DNA from: Melitaea cinxia
Lineage: Eukaryota > Arthropoda > Insecta > Lepidoptera > Nymphalidae
Reading direction: 5' to 3'
DNA length: 64,000 nucleotides
Assembly (NCBI RefSeq): GCF_905220565.1
Contig: NC_059400.1
Span: 947,501-1,011,500 of the forward strand
Shown here: positions 22,366 through 32,465 of the stretch, one piece after another
How the letters are laid out: the number at the start of each line of letters is the position of its first letter
How positions within the stretch are numbered: the first letter of the stretch is position 1
Notes under the pieces: model-generated
Seen by the model: the letters and a program-made list of their open reading frames with translations, nothing else
What the model was told of the DNA's origin: nothing
The model's database searches: none
Made by a program: the position numbers and the translations under genes

Positions 22366-23672
22366 CACTCAGTCTACGGATTTATCATTTTCCTCCGCAC
22401 GAATCCTATACGTATGACCCAGCTAGAGCGCCGACAAAACTATTTAACCTTAAAGGAATAATAAATTGAACAAAAAATTTTTTTTATTCAAATTGGTAAT
22501 TTTAAGAATTTTCCACCTTGATGTCTTTGAAGGCAAATTTTAGCAAAAGTAGCCCCATTAAGTACAACTTTTTATTTGTGATTATGAAAGCTGAGACTCT
22601 GGAGAAGTTTTTAAGCCTAATTAGAAACCATAAAATTGTTTGTTTAGATTTTTAATTCTAAGTTGAAAATTGAAATCATAGTTCTCAAAACGTAAAATTT
22701 TCACTTTACACTTAGATTTTCACAATTTCCATCAAAGTTAAGAAGCTGAATCTTTTAAGCGGAAAGCTACAGCTCATGGCTATTTAGATACAAAAACAAA
22801 AATTCTAAAAAGTCTTCAATTTTTTTTTTAAAAATTTTTAAAGTTGTTCAGGTGGAAAATTCTCAAAAACATATAAAAAAATTCATAACTCGAAAACTAT
22901 GCAAAATCGCTGAACATACATAGGGGTGATTCGGATACCCCAAGGGGTGCCCTATCTCTGGAATTCCGCTTATCACTACTTTTTGGGACACCCTGTATAT
23001 ATATATATATATATAAAAGAGAAAGGTCACTGCCTCACTCATCACAAGACCTCAAAAGCTGCTGGATGGTCCATCCATCCAAGATGGACAAAGATGAAAT
23101 TTTGCAGGGAGGTAGATTATAGTTAGTAGACGTCCGTTAAGAACGGATTTTGCGATATTCCACCGCTAAGAGGGTTTAATTGGGCTTGATAGTTTGTATG
23201 AAACATATACAGCAACTATAAGTTCGCCTGAAAGGCTATTTATACTGCAGCTTGAAAATAAAACTAAAAATGTGGTGTATAGAGAGGTTTTATAAAAATA
23301 ACTAATAAATTATACTAAATTGTGCGTTTGAAAAAGTTACTCAGAGTGATAAGCATTTCAAGTGACTGAAATAAAAAATAATTTGCGTTAAGCAGCTTAA
23401 TAGTAATGCATATCTTTATAACCACGCGGACGTAGTCACGGGCAACAGTTAGTGTATTATATATAAAACAAAGTCCCCAAAAGCGTATGTGATCGATTCC
23501 CTCAAAATCTACTGAACGGATTTTCATGCGGTTTCACCAATGGAGAGAGCTTCAAGAGGAAGGTTTTTGGAACGGCTAAGCCGATTTTGATGAGACTTTC
23601 ACTGGAAGTTTACCGGGAAAACTTTGTGACAAACTGATTTTAACGCGGGCGAAGCCGCGGGCACAGCTAGTA

Positions 23673-26520
23673 GTCTATATAATAGTTAACTTCATCACTA
23701 CTTGAAATTTATGGAATGAAGATAGTTCTATGGTTTTCGCTTGAAGTCAACCGCTTGGGGCGCTTGCATCCATCGTGAGCAAACAAAACTCAGTAATGAC
23801 AGGGGAGTGAGGTGTCGTATTACGAGGCGCACCTGATAGCTGGAGAAGTGGAAGAACTGGGTGAATTCTGTCTTCACTCATAAGCTCATTCGTGTCCTTC
23901 CAGCCCTTCTATCATTTATATATTTCGGAGAAGAATTCTTAGTTATAATCAGCCTAAATTATCTCAGTTCGAAGCCGTAGTAACAAGTTCTTAAACTCTT
24001 ATCCTTAAAATTGTGTACCTTTCTGTTTTAAAGCAAGCACACGTCTGTAAATTAAGTCCCACTCTTATGGGTAGACATTTTGAATTGGTGGTCTAAAATT
24101 AAAATAAAATTGTAAGGTGTATTTCGACGAATTAAAAGAAAAATAGCTACATTTTCAGTTGATAAATCTTAAAATATAATATTGTGAAAGCAGAGGATAT
24201 TTCAATTTAAAATATTTGACAGTAACTTTTGAAACGGTGTACAGATCAAAGTGGCGATTTGGTGCAAACATTTTATCCTAGCAAACAGGGGAGATCGACA
24301 AACTAAACTGACACATCCCCAAATTTTATTTATATATACTAAATTATCTTGTAAAAGGACTGTAGAAATATTTAGCAATAAAAATTAGTGTTAGTCAAAG
24401 CTTTTGTATAGGGATATTATATTTATAGAGATTGGAATCTAATTTCTAATGAGATGAACGTATCTATATGGGCTGTTTCATAAAACATTTTATTTGATTA
24501 TTTTTTATATAGGTAGTCTCTTATTAATTCTTATTCTCATTTATTCTTTTTTCATCTCATCTACGAAATGTTCCACTTTCCCGTTTTCATTTTGCCTTTA
24601 ATTTTTACCACAATATGTTATTCTCTTTAAATCTCTTCTGTCAGGTGTTAAAACATCAGTTAGTCGTTTTTAACCTTACTTACTTTGTCATCTTTCAAAA
24701 TCTGATTCAGAAAGTTCAAAAGTGAACTAAATCAGTACGCAAAAATTTGATATGTAACTACGCACATGACACGTCATAATCCGTTTAGGGGTCAAAGTAC
24801 ATTGCGCTCACGTGTGCAAACATTTTAGCTGTGCAAACAAGGGCCACCCCTGTGGTACATCACTGAGTCACCTGTCCTGGGAGAGATTAAAAAAATATCT
24901 CTGTGTATAGATTAGTGATTATGAATCAGTTTAATTAAGAGAGTTTTGTTTTATACCTAAGTATGTGAAATCAAAAATTATCTGTCGTGTTTGAGAGGTG
25001 ATGACTTTTCAATTATATTAGAATCATAGAATTATTTTATGTTGTTTTAGAAGATGAAATCGGAAGTAGTTGGAGACGGCATTCATTTTGCCATAAAAAG
25101 GACGTCATTTTTAAATCGATTATCTATTAGTAAATCTACTTTGATATTTTATTTTCTGCATTGCAATTTTTTTTTCATGAACAATGATATATTTTATTTA
25201 TTTGCTACACAATTCTTATGTTGTATCCATAAAGGATACAATCTGAAATTATAGCGGTATTTGCAAGATAGCTATAGGTATATTCTAATTGTGTAATGTA
25301 AAGTGTAATGCAAATATCTAAATTAATTCTTGCACAATTTGAAGTGATTTATTAAAGTTTAGTATATTAATTTATATAGTAATTATCCTTTTTTTATTAT
25401 TATTTGTCTAATATTAATTAATATTGTAAGCCTTGGAGGATACGAGGGGTACCCAGTAATATGGGACACCACCCAGTACAGGGCCCTTGCGACTTGTTTG
25501 TTAAAACTTATTATTATCAATAAACTATTTTGTATTTTTGTATTAATCATAAAAGATGATAAATAATGAAACGCTATTTTCCCATTTTTTATTTGCATTA
25601 TTTTTTTTCATCATCATCATCATCATCATTTCAGATTATTACAGTTCACCTAATTTTTTTCATTCTATTATAATTTTCAATTCCCTTGTATATGATTTAT
25701 TTACATTGTTCGTTGTCGATCAGCCGTTTCAATTTGACCTGAACTTGACTATTATTATGACAGTAAAACCACTATATTTCAAGACAACATAAGTAAAGTC
25801 ACATTAGCAACCACTTGACGAGCAAAATGTTGTTCGAATAGTTTTATTATACAACAATCAGAGTAATTACCGCTGCGTTGTACAGATATTAAGTACTGTT
25901 TTTGTTGTTATTAGTAGGAGATCATTATGAGAGTTTTTCTGATTCGAATTAGGAATGGATTCAAGATTTCCTGTTTTGATTTGAAGACGTATTTTGGAGT
26001 TTTGTTTGTAGTGACATCTATTACGCATCATACTAACTACTAATTAGAGAAAACTGACGTATGCTACATCGCACTATCAGAGTTTTCAAAGTGATTGAGT
26101 ATATATACAAGAACCCGACAACAACCGTCGGGGCAGTAGCCCACCAGACACAACATCCGTCTGGTCGGAAGATCCTCCCTTTGCGATGGTAAATGAGGAA
26201 CTTAACAACCTATACCATCGCATCCGCCAAATTTTCGTGATCCTCTTCAGCTCAGAGGTGAATATTACCAAATTTTGTCGATAAATTTACTTCTACTAAT
26301 ATTATAAATGCCAATAATGTTGTGTATGTATGTGTGGTATTTACTCTTTTACGCAAAATCTATTGGATGATGGCATAGATAGCTGGAGATTTAGAATAAC
26401 ACATACACTCCTTTTTATCCCGACATTCCCACGGGCTCGGAAATTACACGGGTGAATGTGGTGCAGCTAGTTCTTCCTCTGTTATAGTTTTCCGTCAATT
26501 ACAAAAGACCATATTTAAAA
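23673..26520. other. Unique DNA, no gene recognised
   Basis: No repeat family here matches it except (CAT)n at 25609-25631. 26090-26280 is GC-richer with CCCGACAACAACCGTCGGGG, an imperfect hairpin. 26285-26470 (CTACTAATATTATAAATGCC ... GGTGCAGCTAG) resembles the ends of family R-like repeats. Reading frames are short and without domains. Confidence 0.4.
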
Positions 26521-26608
26521 GTAATTTACTGAGCGAAACTCCTTTACGCGCATGAGGGGTAAAATTTTTACGGATCAAACACGTCACGGCGTCACGAGTC
26601 ACGAATTT
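26521..26608. other. 5' flank of the 5S copy
   Basis: CTCCTTTACGCGCATGAGGG and the GTCACGGCGTCACGAGTCACG stretch look repeat-derived, but I cannot assign a family. The 3' flank (26760-26815) has AAAGAAGTTTAACTTCTG and ACGTACGCACGCAC-like sequence resembling the repeat at 32300-32460. Confidence 0.35.
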
Positions 26609-26727
26609 TTAAACGTCCATACCACGTTGAATACAGTGGTTCTCGTCCGATCACCGAAGTTAAGCAACGTCGGGCGCGGTCAGTACTTGGATGGGTGACC
26701 GCCTGGGAACACCGCGTGACGTTGGCT
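26609..26727 (+). rRNA. 5S ribosomal RNA-like gene, solitary copy
   Basis: The 119-bp match covers the whole arthropod 5S rRNA. It includes CCATACCACGTTGAATACA, the internal control region (GTTAAGCAACGTCGGGCGCG ... TACTTGGATGGGTGACCGCC) and the 3' strand GTGACGTTGGCT. A T-run right after it can terminate RNA polymerase III. The first three bases are TTA where GCC is expected, so the outer pairs of helix I are lost. This makes it either a 5S pseudogene or a copy inserted 5'-damaged. It stands alone; no tandem unit is visible. Confidence 0.8.
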
Positions 26728-27224
26728 TTTTATTTTATTTTTCTCAATTCATTTTTTAATTAGTTTTCAAAGAAGTTTAACTTCTGAAATGTGTACTTCG
26801 TACGCACGCACTTTTTTTATCCTTTCTGTTTATCATTTTTCCCTAATTTTACATACGTAAGTTACACTACACTATTCTGATTAATCTACAAAGTATAAGT
26901 AACATTTGGCAGCTTTTACTATATTTTGGGTGAAATAGATTTTGTAATAGGTAATTTTTGGTTGTTTTGGTAAAAAAAGGTAACTATCAACTTTCAACAG
27001 CGATCGTTGTATTACTACAAAATATCTATTTTCTCGAACCCAAACCTACGTGAGTGCCTTTCAGAATGATCGAACACCGAAGCTTGAAGACTGTAAGTCA
27101 CATATAAATTCACTTTCAGATTTTTAATATTGGTAATCGTAAAATCACTTTTTAGTTACAATATTTTTTCAAATGTTTCGAAATTTACAACACACATTTT
27201 GTACAAATATTTGATATAGGTCAT
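26728..27224. other. Unique DNA, no gene recognised
   Basis: AT-rich; only the GAAGTTTAACTTC palindrome at about 26775 is notable. Confidence 0.4.
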
Positions 27225-27470
27225 GATGCAAATATTGTAGGTTATGTAGATTTGTTTCAAATTCGAGAGAATGTCCCTGGGTATCTTCTTATCTCTAGCC
27301 ATCTCCGTATTGTTACTCGGAGACCACATAGTCTTCAAACACATTGTCATAGACAGTAAATAGCAATCATCACTCATGTTTTTTTTCTTATACAACTAGG
27401 TTTGCAACAAGCGTAGGTACGGCTCACCTGCTGGTAAGCGATTACCGTACCTTATAAGCCCCTGCACCTG
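27225..27470 (-). repeat. Family D repeat, antisense
   Basis: Reverse complement of 37365-37620: 'TACAATATTTG', 'AATTCTCTCGAATTTGAAAC', 'AACAATACGGAGATGGC', 'TGTGTTTGAAGACTATGTGG' and 'GGTAATCGCTTACCAGCAGG' all occur in the same order on the minus strand. Unknown class. A SINE-B abuts it directly. Confidence 0.7.
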
Positions 27471-27798
27471 TACTGTGTGACTACGGTACTAAAGAATATA
27501 GCCACCCCCTCTCTTCTCGTGGGTGTCGTAAGAGGCGAATAAGGGATAACACAGTTCTGCTACCACCTTGGAACTTAAAAGCCGACCGGTGGCGAGATAA
27601 CCATCTAACTGCTGGCTTTGAAATACACAGGCCAAAGACGGACAGCAGCGTCCTCGGTGTGACAAAGCCAACCCTGCGGTCACCAACCCGCCTGCCCAGC
27701 GTGGTGACTATGGGCAAAACACATGAGTTCACGTTATTTTTGGCGTAAACTTGTGGAGGCCTATGTCCAGCAGTGGACTGTATGGGCTGTAATGATGA
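27471..27798 (+). repeat. SINE-B, full-length
   Basis: Head TACTGTGTGACTACGGTAC, body GGTGTCGTAAGAGGCG, CACCAACCCGCCTGCCCAGC and tail AGCAGTGGACTGTATGGGCT with GATGAT. Open frames on the minus strand are repeat translations. Confidence 0.8.
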
Positions 27799-27867
27799 TT
27801 CTTTCCTTGTTTTGTAAACTAAAAAAAAGCCTAAGTATCCGGCTTTTTAGCATAGAGAATGGCGTGA

Positions 27868-27925
27868 TAATCATTTACCAACCCGCAATAAAGGAGCGTG
27901 GTGGGATTAGCTCAAATCCTTATTT
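27868..27925 (+). repeat. SINE-C internal fragment
   Basis: ACCAACCCGCAATAAAGGAG followed by CGTGGTGGGATTAGCTC, a diverged match to 46940-46980. Confidence 0.5.
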
Positions 27926-28325
27926 TTTAAGAAGAAATTTCTTCTATCACTAAGACGTGTACATCCTAATTCCTTCCGAACCATATTTTTATATCTAGAG
28001 TAACGAAAAATTTATTGCATTTAAAAAAAGTGCTTCTTGCTAGAAATTTAATAACATTTAACTGGCACAACCATAAATCTTCCAGAGCGAGTTCATCCCG
28101 AAGGTACTCCCTTAATGGACGTAAAAAACGACATCACCTACAACATATTACATTCCGACGCTCAATATTTCGGACTCTCCCGGCTTATATCTTTCAATTT
28201 TGGCCGTAATAACTTTTTTTCTGTACGTGTATCTACGGCAACAATGGATGTTTTATTTTATGTAAAACTAGCTGATTCAGCAAACTTGGTGACCATATTT
28301 TTATGTGTGAATATATCCTTTTTTT
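27926..28325. other. No gene recognised
   Basis: Unique sequence. Reading frames at 28015-28327 have no domain. Confidence 0.4.
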
Positions 28326-28847
28326 AACCGACTTCCAAAAAAGGAGGAGGTTCTCAATTCGACTGTATTTTTTTTTATGTCTGTTACATCAGAACTTTTG
28401 ACCAGGTGGACCGATTTCGACATTTTTTTTTTAATCGAAAGGTTGTGTGTGTCAATTGGTCCCATTTAAATTTATTTGAGATCTAACAACTACTTTTCGA
28501 GTTATATCTAATAATGCGTTTTTACTTGACGCTTTTTTCGTCGACCTACGTTGTATTATACCGCATAACTTTCTACTGGATGTACCAATTTTGATAATTC
28601 TTTTTTTGTTGGAAAGGGGATATCCCTAGTTTGGTACTAAGTGTACCGATTTTGATGATTTTTAATTTAATCGAAAGCTGGTATTTATCATGTGGTCACA
28701 TATAAATTTTATCGAGATCTGATAACTACTTTTTGAGTAATCTTTGATAACGCGTAGTTACTTGACTATTTTTTCGTCGATCTACGTTGTATTACTCTTC
28801 GATGTAATTGAAGTCGGTTTTTTTTCGTTTGCGAGCAAACACAATTA
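28326..28847 (-). mobile_element. Family S element, antisense
   Basis: Starts AACCGACTTCCAAAAAAGGA and ends GTTTGCGAGCAAACACAATT. It is the reverse complement of the copy at 43222-43844 with an internal deletion near 28640 (the block present at 43440-43520 is missing). Confidence 0.75.
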
Positions 28848-28914
28848 TTTGTATATAACCTTTATCGTCATGTTAAAAAACGCGAAAAACAAAGTCATCT
28901 AATCTATTCTGTAC

Positions 28915-29010
28915 TGCAGGCATCTATCCTTCTTAGTTTTTTCTTGGTGGGCAACTATCCATACAGGGATATATCTCGTCAAAAAAGTGTGGTGTTTGTA
29001 ATGGAATTTG
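28915..29010 (-). repeat. Decayed relative of the GGATAGATGCC element
   Basis: GCAGGCATCTATCC (28917-28930) is followed by GGGCAACTATCC and GGGATATATC, the subterminal motifs of the element at 19052-20296. No matching left end was found nearby. Confidence 0.45.
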
Positions 29011-29436
29011 TGTTCATGTTGTGTTCCGATTCCGTATCTTCGACTCATGTTTTCGTTTTACTGGCAGCCGTTGATTGTGAGCTGTATATTTAATACTATT
29101 GGTCAACAATTATGTTTAATTTTATAAAACTTTTACTTTTCATTTGATTACGATTTTGATTTAAGTTAAAAGATCAATAATAAATTAAACACATAGTCCT
29201 CATAAATCTGTCAAGATTTCTAAACAAATACTTTCGGAATTGTCTACAAATTCTATTTACAAAAATAAACGGCACTAATTAATAGTAACAAAAAAATCAA
29301 ATGACATCGCGGTCACAAGGTTAACTTGACAATTTACAATCAGCTGTTTCCGTCGTGATAAAGGCGCTTTTCGTGTTACGACTTTTGTATTCACAAAAAG
29401 AACATAGAATATAAGAGAAAATAGAATGGTATATAA
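29011..29436. other. No gene recognised
   Basis: Unique AT-rich DNA; it may contain further remains of the GGATAGATGCC element, but I cannot align it with confidence. Confidence 0.35.
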
Positions 29437-29516
29437 TGGGATAAGCTCTGATCCTTCTCCTACATGGGAAAAGAGGCCTATGCCCAGTAGTGGGATATTA
29501 CAGGCTGAAGCGAGAG
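29437..29516 (+). repeat. SINE-C 3' tail
   Basis: GGGATAAGCTCTGATCCTTC, TCCTACATGGGAAAAGAGGC and CCCAGTAGTGGGATATTACA then GGCTGAAG. 5'-truncated retroposed copy. Confidence 0.75.
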
Positions 29517-29617
29517 AATGGTTTAACTTTAAAATGTATGTAGCTCAACTGTATTTATTGTACTCAATATCATTTATACCCTTTAAATGACGTAGACGTA
29601 GATTTAGTGACTTTTTA

Positions 29618-29815
29618 ACCGATATAAAAAAGAAAGAGGTTGTCGTCAATTCGACTGTATTTTTATGTGACGATAATTTTATTAAATCCAAAACTGGTAA
29701 TTATAGTGTTGTTTCATTTAAATTTGACGTAAAACAGATGAGTATTTTTCGAGTCGATTTTTTCGACTACCTAAGTTGTATTATGTTGGTTATTTTGTGA
29801 GTAAATGCAATTATT
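29618..29815 (-). repeat. Decayed family S copy
   Basis: AACCGATATAAAAAAGAAAG, then GTCAATTCGACTGTATTTTT, then CGACTACCTAAGTTGTATTA, then TTGTGAGTAAATGCAATTAT. The order matches 28326-28847 with many changes and internal loss. Confidence 0.55.
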
Positions 29816-30560
29816 TCTATTCTTTACGGATAATTCACAGTTATAACAATTTTATCAGATGATGCTGGGTGTTTACTCGCACAAATTATAAAGATTTCGG
29901 TGAGGGTGAGCTTGGAGATCATTCAAGCTACCTAGAAAAATGTAGTAAAATAAAAATTATCATTATAATAGCGATAAAAACTGCAAGACTTTTCTAGAAA
30001 GTATAGTACAGAGTACCGTAGTTTCAAAAATCTGCAACTGCGATCGTAGTACGACATCGTCGTGCGCACGTCGGTCGCAGCGTGAATGGGACTTTTTATT
30101 ATTTATATATTTTTAATACGTCATTAGCTATGATTTAAAGTGTCCGGTGCTTTGATCGGAGATGTAGGCGCTTGTGTTATTATTTAGTTCACGACGTAAT
30201 TTGTCCGGTCGAAATGAGAATGGGTAGTAAACGTATTTACGTTTAGCGCTAAACGTTATAATACTTTCTTTATGTTACGAATGTAAAAATTAAATAATAT
30301 GTTATCGTATTTTTTATAATGCAAAAATCAATTGAAGAAGTGGTCGTTTTAGTTTAAGTTATAATTAGTGCTCGTTTTGGTATATTTGTATAATTATATA
30401 TCTTCTCAAGTAAATAAAATTTGATTTCAGATATGCTTAATTAGGTATAACTTCAAAGCTATTCATCAGATTCGTTGAAAATAACAAGTACAAGCTTTTG
30501 CATAAAAAAGTATTATCAAAATTAAAAAAAAATAAGTTACGAGGTAAACACATAATAAAT
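29816..30560. other. Unique DNA with a GC-richer core, no gene recognised
   Basis: 30025-30090 is GC-richer with an imperfect inverted repeat (CTGCGATCG ... CGGTCGCAG). A perfect 18-bp palindrome is at 30239-30256. No coding support. Confidence 0.4.
30239..30256. promoter_or_regulatory. Perfect 18-bp palindrome ACGTTTAGCGCTAAACGT
   Basis: The two 9-bp arms are exact reverse complements. Such a site could bind a dimeric protein; no function is shown by the sequence. Confidence 0.3.
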
Positions 30561-30622
30561 AATTCAATCGAATTGAAAGCCCCCTTCTTTCCTCCTCCTT
30601 TTTTGAAGTCGGTTAAAAATCG
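30561..30622 (+). repeat. Family S 3' end fragment
   Basis: CAATCGAATTGAAAGCCCCC, then TCCTCCTTTTTTGAAGTCGG and TTA. Only the last 60 bp of the family are present. Confidence 0.6.
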
Positions 30623-30814
30623 TTTGCTTACCAGCAATCAAATTTAGAGAATAACTTGAATATAGGTAAACAAGCTTTAAATGAGTACAGTTATCTCACA
30701 CAATTTTTGAGATATCGCTAACACTAGACATACATCAAATCAAATTAATGAAACAAAGTTATAGAAGTACCCAGGCTTTGCAACCATTGAATCACCAATT
30801 TATAATTTACTCAT
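30623..30814. other. No feature recognised
   Basis: Short AT-rich spacer. Confidence 0.35.
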
Positions 30815-30890
30815 CACATCATCATCACAGCAGCCTTTCGCAGTCCACTACTGGACATAGGCCTCCAAAAGTTCACGCCAAAAATGCCGA
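30815..30890 (-). repeat. SINE-B 3' fragment, antisense
   Basis: CATCATCATCACAGCAGCC and CAGTCCACTACTGGACATAG then GCCTCCAAAAGTTCACGCC. Only the tail end is present. It faces the next copy head to head across about 60 bp. Confidence 0.65.
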
Positions 30891-30951
30891 CCTAGCTATT
30901 GAAAAAAAATGACTACATTTCCCTAGGAATACCATCAATTACAATTTTTAA

Positions 30952-31097
30952 CATTCGGTCACCAACCCGCCTGCCCAGCGTGGTGACTATGGGCAACACA
31001 CGTGAGTTCACGCATTTTTGGCGCGAACTTGTGGAGGCCTATGTCCAGCAGTGGACTGCAATAGGCTGGAATGATGATGATGATGATGATGATGATG
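30952..31097 (+). repeat. SINE-B, 5'-truncated, with 11-bp target duplication
   Basis: Begins CATTCGGTCACCAACCCGCC and ends in the tail AGCAGTGGACTGCAATAGGC followed by (ATG)n (31070-31097). The direct repeat ACAATTTTTAA is at 30941-30951 and 31098-31108. The 5' truncation and tail repeat are classical signs of target-primed reverse transcription. Confidence 0.8.
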
Positions 31098-31221
31098 ACA
31101 ATTTTTAATTTCATTTTATGAAAATACATCATTTCTTATGGTTTTCGTTAAAATAATTGATAATTTTTAAAGTGATCTATTTTATACGAGATATTATTGT
31201 TTACCAGTTGCTTAGTAGTAG

Positions 31222-31495
31222 TTTATTTTTTTATATAAAGAGTAACTGCGGAGTTTTTTACCTATTTTTGTTTGCGCAGTCTACATCCCAAATCGGCGGT
31301 AGCTTTAATTTTAACCATAATGAAAATTTCAATTTGTAAGATAACGATTCGATGGTACTTTTGAAGCCTTGCTTCAGCCTGTAATATCCTACTACTGGAC
31401 ATAGGCCTCTTTCCCCATGTAGGAGAAGGATCAGAGCTTAATCCACCACGCTGCTCTAATGCGATTTTGAAGCCTATTTGAATAAAATTATTTTT
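31222..31495 (+). repeat. LINE 3' untranslated region, split by SINE-C
   Basis: AAGAGTAACTGCGGAGTTTT, then AGTCTACATCCCAAATCGGC, and after the insert 'GAAGCCTATTTGAATAAA'. The same blocks are found antisense at 62980-63160 and 2898-3077. Confidence 0.65.
31370..31464 (-). repeat. SINE-C fragment with 11-bp target duplication
   Basis: CTTCAGCCTGTAATATCCTA, then CTACTGGACATAGGCCTC and TTCCCCATGTAGGAGAAGG, antisense. The direct repeat TTTTGAAGCCT is at 31359-31369 and 31465-31475, inside the LINE 3' UTR. The insert is a 95-bp 5'-truncated copy. Confidence 0.8.
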
Positions 31496-32281
31496 AATTT
31501 TAGTTGATTTTGGTATATAATCAAAACGAGGTGAATAATAAATATATATTTTTACTAAATAAAGAGCACTTCAGTACCGATCAAATCATATCAATATTCT
31601 GTGTCTATTGATCATTTTACAAAAAAAATAATTCAAATTTAATTTAAATAAATCAGGAGAAATAAGAAATATATAAATAATAATCAAATATCCAAAAACT
31701 ATCCACAGCAATGACCCCAAAACATTAAAATTCATAATAAATAATTATACGGAGTAAAACTAAACCAAGCATGCATTTTCATTAATTAAAATATAATAAC
31801 TTTAAAAACAAAACACGAATGACATAATATGTCCTATGTATTGAAGTATATACAAAGAATAGTACATAGAGACATCTGTGGAGATAATCTCGGCTGGACC
31901 GCCGCGAGCGCCTGATTAGCCACCCTGAGAGCCTTTTAAAAGCCTTAAAAGGTGCTGGTGTACTTGATGAAGACAAAGATTATAAATATAGATGTGCTAA
32001 ATTATACATACAATAGCTTTGTATATTAATGTACCTAGTTTAAAACAAGATCAGAAATCATTAATGTTTGATTATTATTATTTTCTTGAAGTCGGATAAT
32101 ATACCACTATCAAGGTGCAAAGGACATTCCATTTTAATTTAGACCTCCAGAAAACCACCGGCTTTTTCAAAAAATTTGCGATAACACATCTATCGATAGC
32201 TTCATAAAGCTAGCAGTACAAAGTCGTCTAAAACAAACGAACATAATATGAGAATTGGTAGCTAAGTAAATACTAAAAAGA
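31496..32281. other. Unique AT-rich DNA, no gene recognised
   Basis: 31880-31990 holds a GC-richer segment with a 43-codon open frame to a TAG that looks protein-like but is unsupported. Confidence 0.35.
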
Positions 32282-32300
32282 GTGTGTGTGTGTGTGTGTA
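32282..32300. repeat. (GT)n microsatellite
   Basis: Nineteen bases of GT repeat. Confidence 0.9.
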
Positions 32301-32465
32301 CTCATGTACGCACGTAATAAGTCATACTTCATTGGCTGGCTAGCTTCACGTTGCTAACTTCTTCTTCGTTGTAACTTCAGGGTGTCGGTTTTTGGGACAG
32401 TATGCGCGCGCATCGTAAAAATTTATTCTCATTATTTTTTCAAAAGAAGTATAACTTCAAAAACA
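32301..32465 (+). repeat. Interspersed repeat 'CTTCATTGGCTGGCTAGCTT'
   Basis: TACGCACGTAATAAGTCATA, ACTTCATTGGCTGGCTAGC, TTCACGTTGCTAACTTC and AGGGTGTCGGTTTTTGGGAC. The reverse complement of this order is at 49336-49480. A GAAGTATAACTTC palindrome closes it, recalling family E. No coding capacity. Confidence 0.55.

Larger units (their letters stand above)
20999..22995. mobile_element. Fold-back mariner-type element with ~900-bp inverted arms
   Basis: Both ends read CAGGGTGTCCCAAAAAGTAG inward and are flanked by TA (20997-20998 and 22996-22997), the target used by Tc1/mariner transposons. The left arm is 20999-21898 and the right arm 22097-22995; they are near-identical reverse complements with few mismatches by eye. 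The loop is about 198 bp. Each arm carries the same non-coding 5' part and the same 3' fragment of a transposase, both reading toward the centre. No first catalytic aspartate or DNA-binding domain is present, so the element is non-autonomous. Confidence 0.85.
20297..23672. repeat. Composite repeat with three 'CACGAAATCTCC' units, split by a fold-back transposon
   Basis: Unit 1 (about 20310-20650) and unit 2 (about 20740-20980) share 'ATAACACCTACAAACTTGAA'-type and 'GAACGGATTTTACGAAA' blocks followed by CGACCCCTAAGGGG and 'GGGGGTTGGAAGTTTGTATG'. A third, more decayed unit is at 23010-23230. The composite ends at 23672 with GCGGGCGAAGCCGCGGGCAC and AGCTAGT. The fold-back element (20999-22995) sits in a (TA)n tract of it. 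Confidence 0.6.

Noticed and set aside
31886..32012. A 43-codon frame ending at a TAG with a protein-like charged C-terminus
   Set aside because: A frame of this length is common by chance, no splice acceptor stands before it and I know no family with this sequence.
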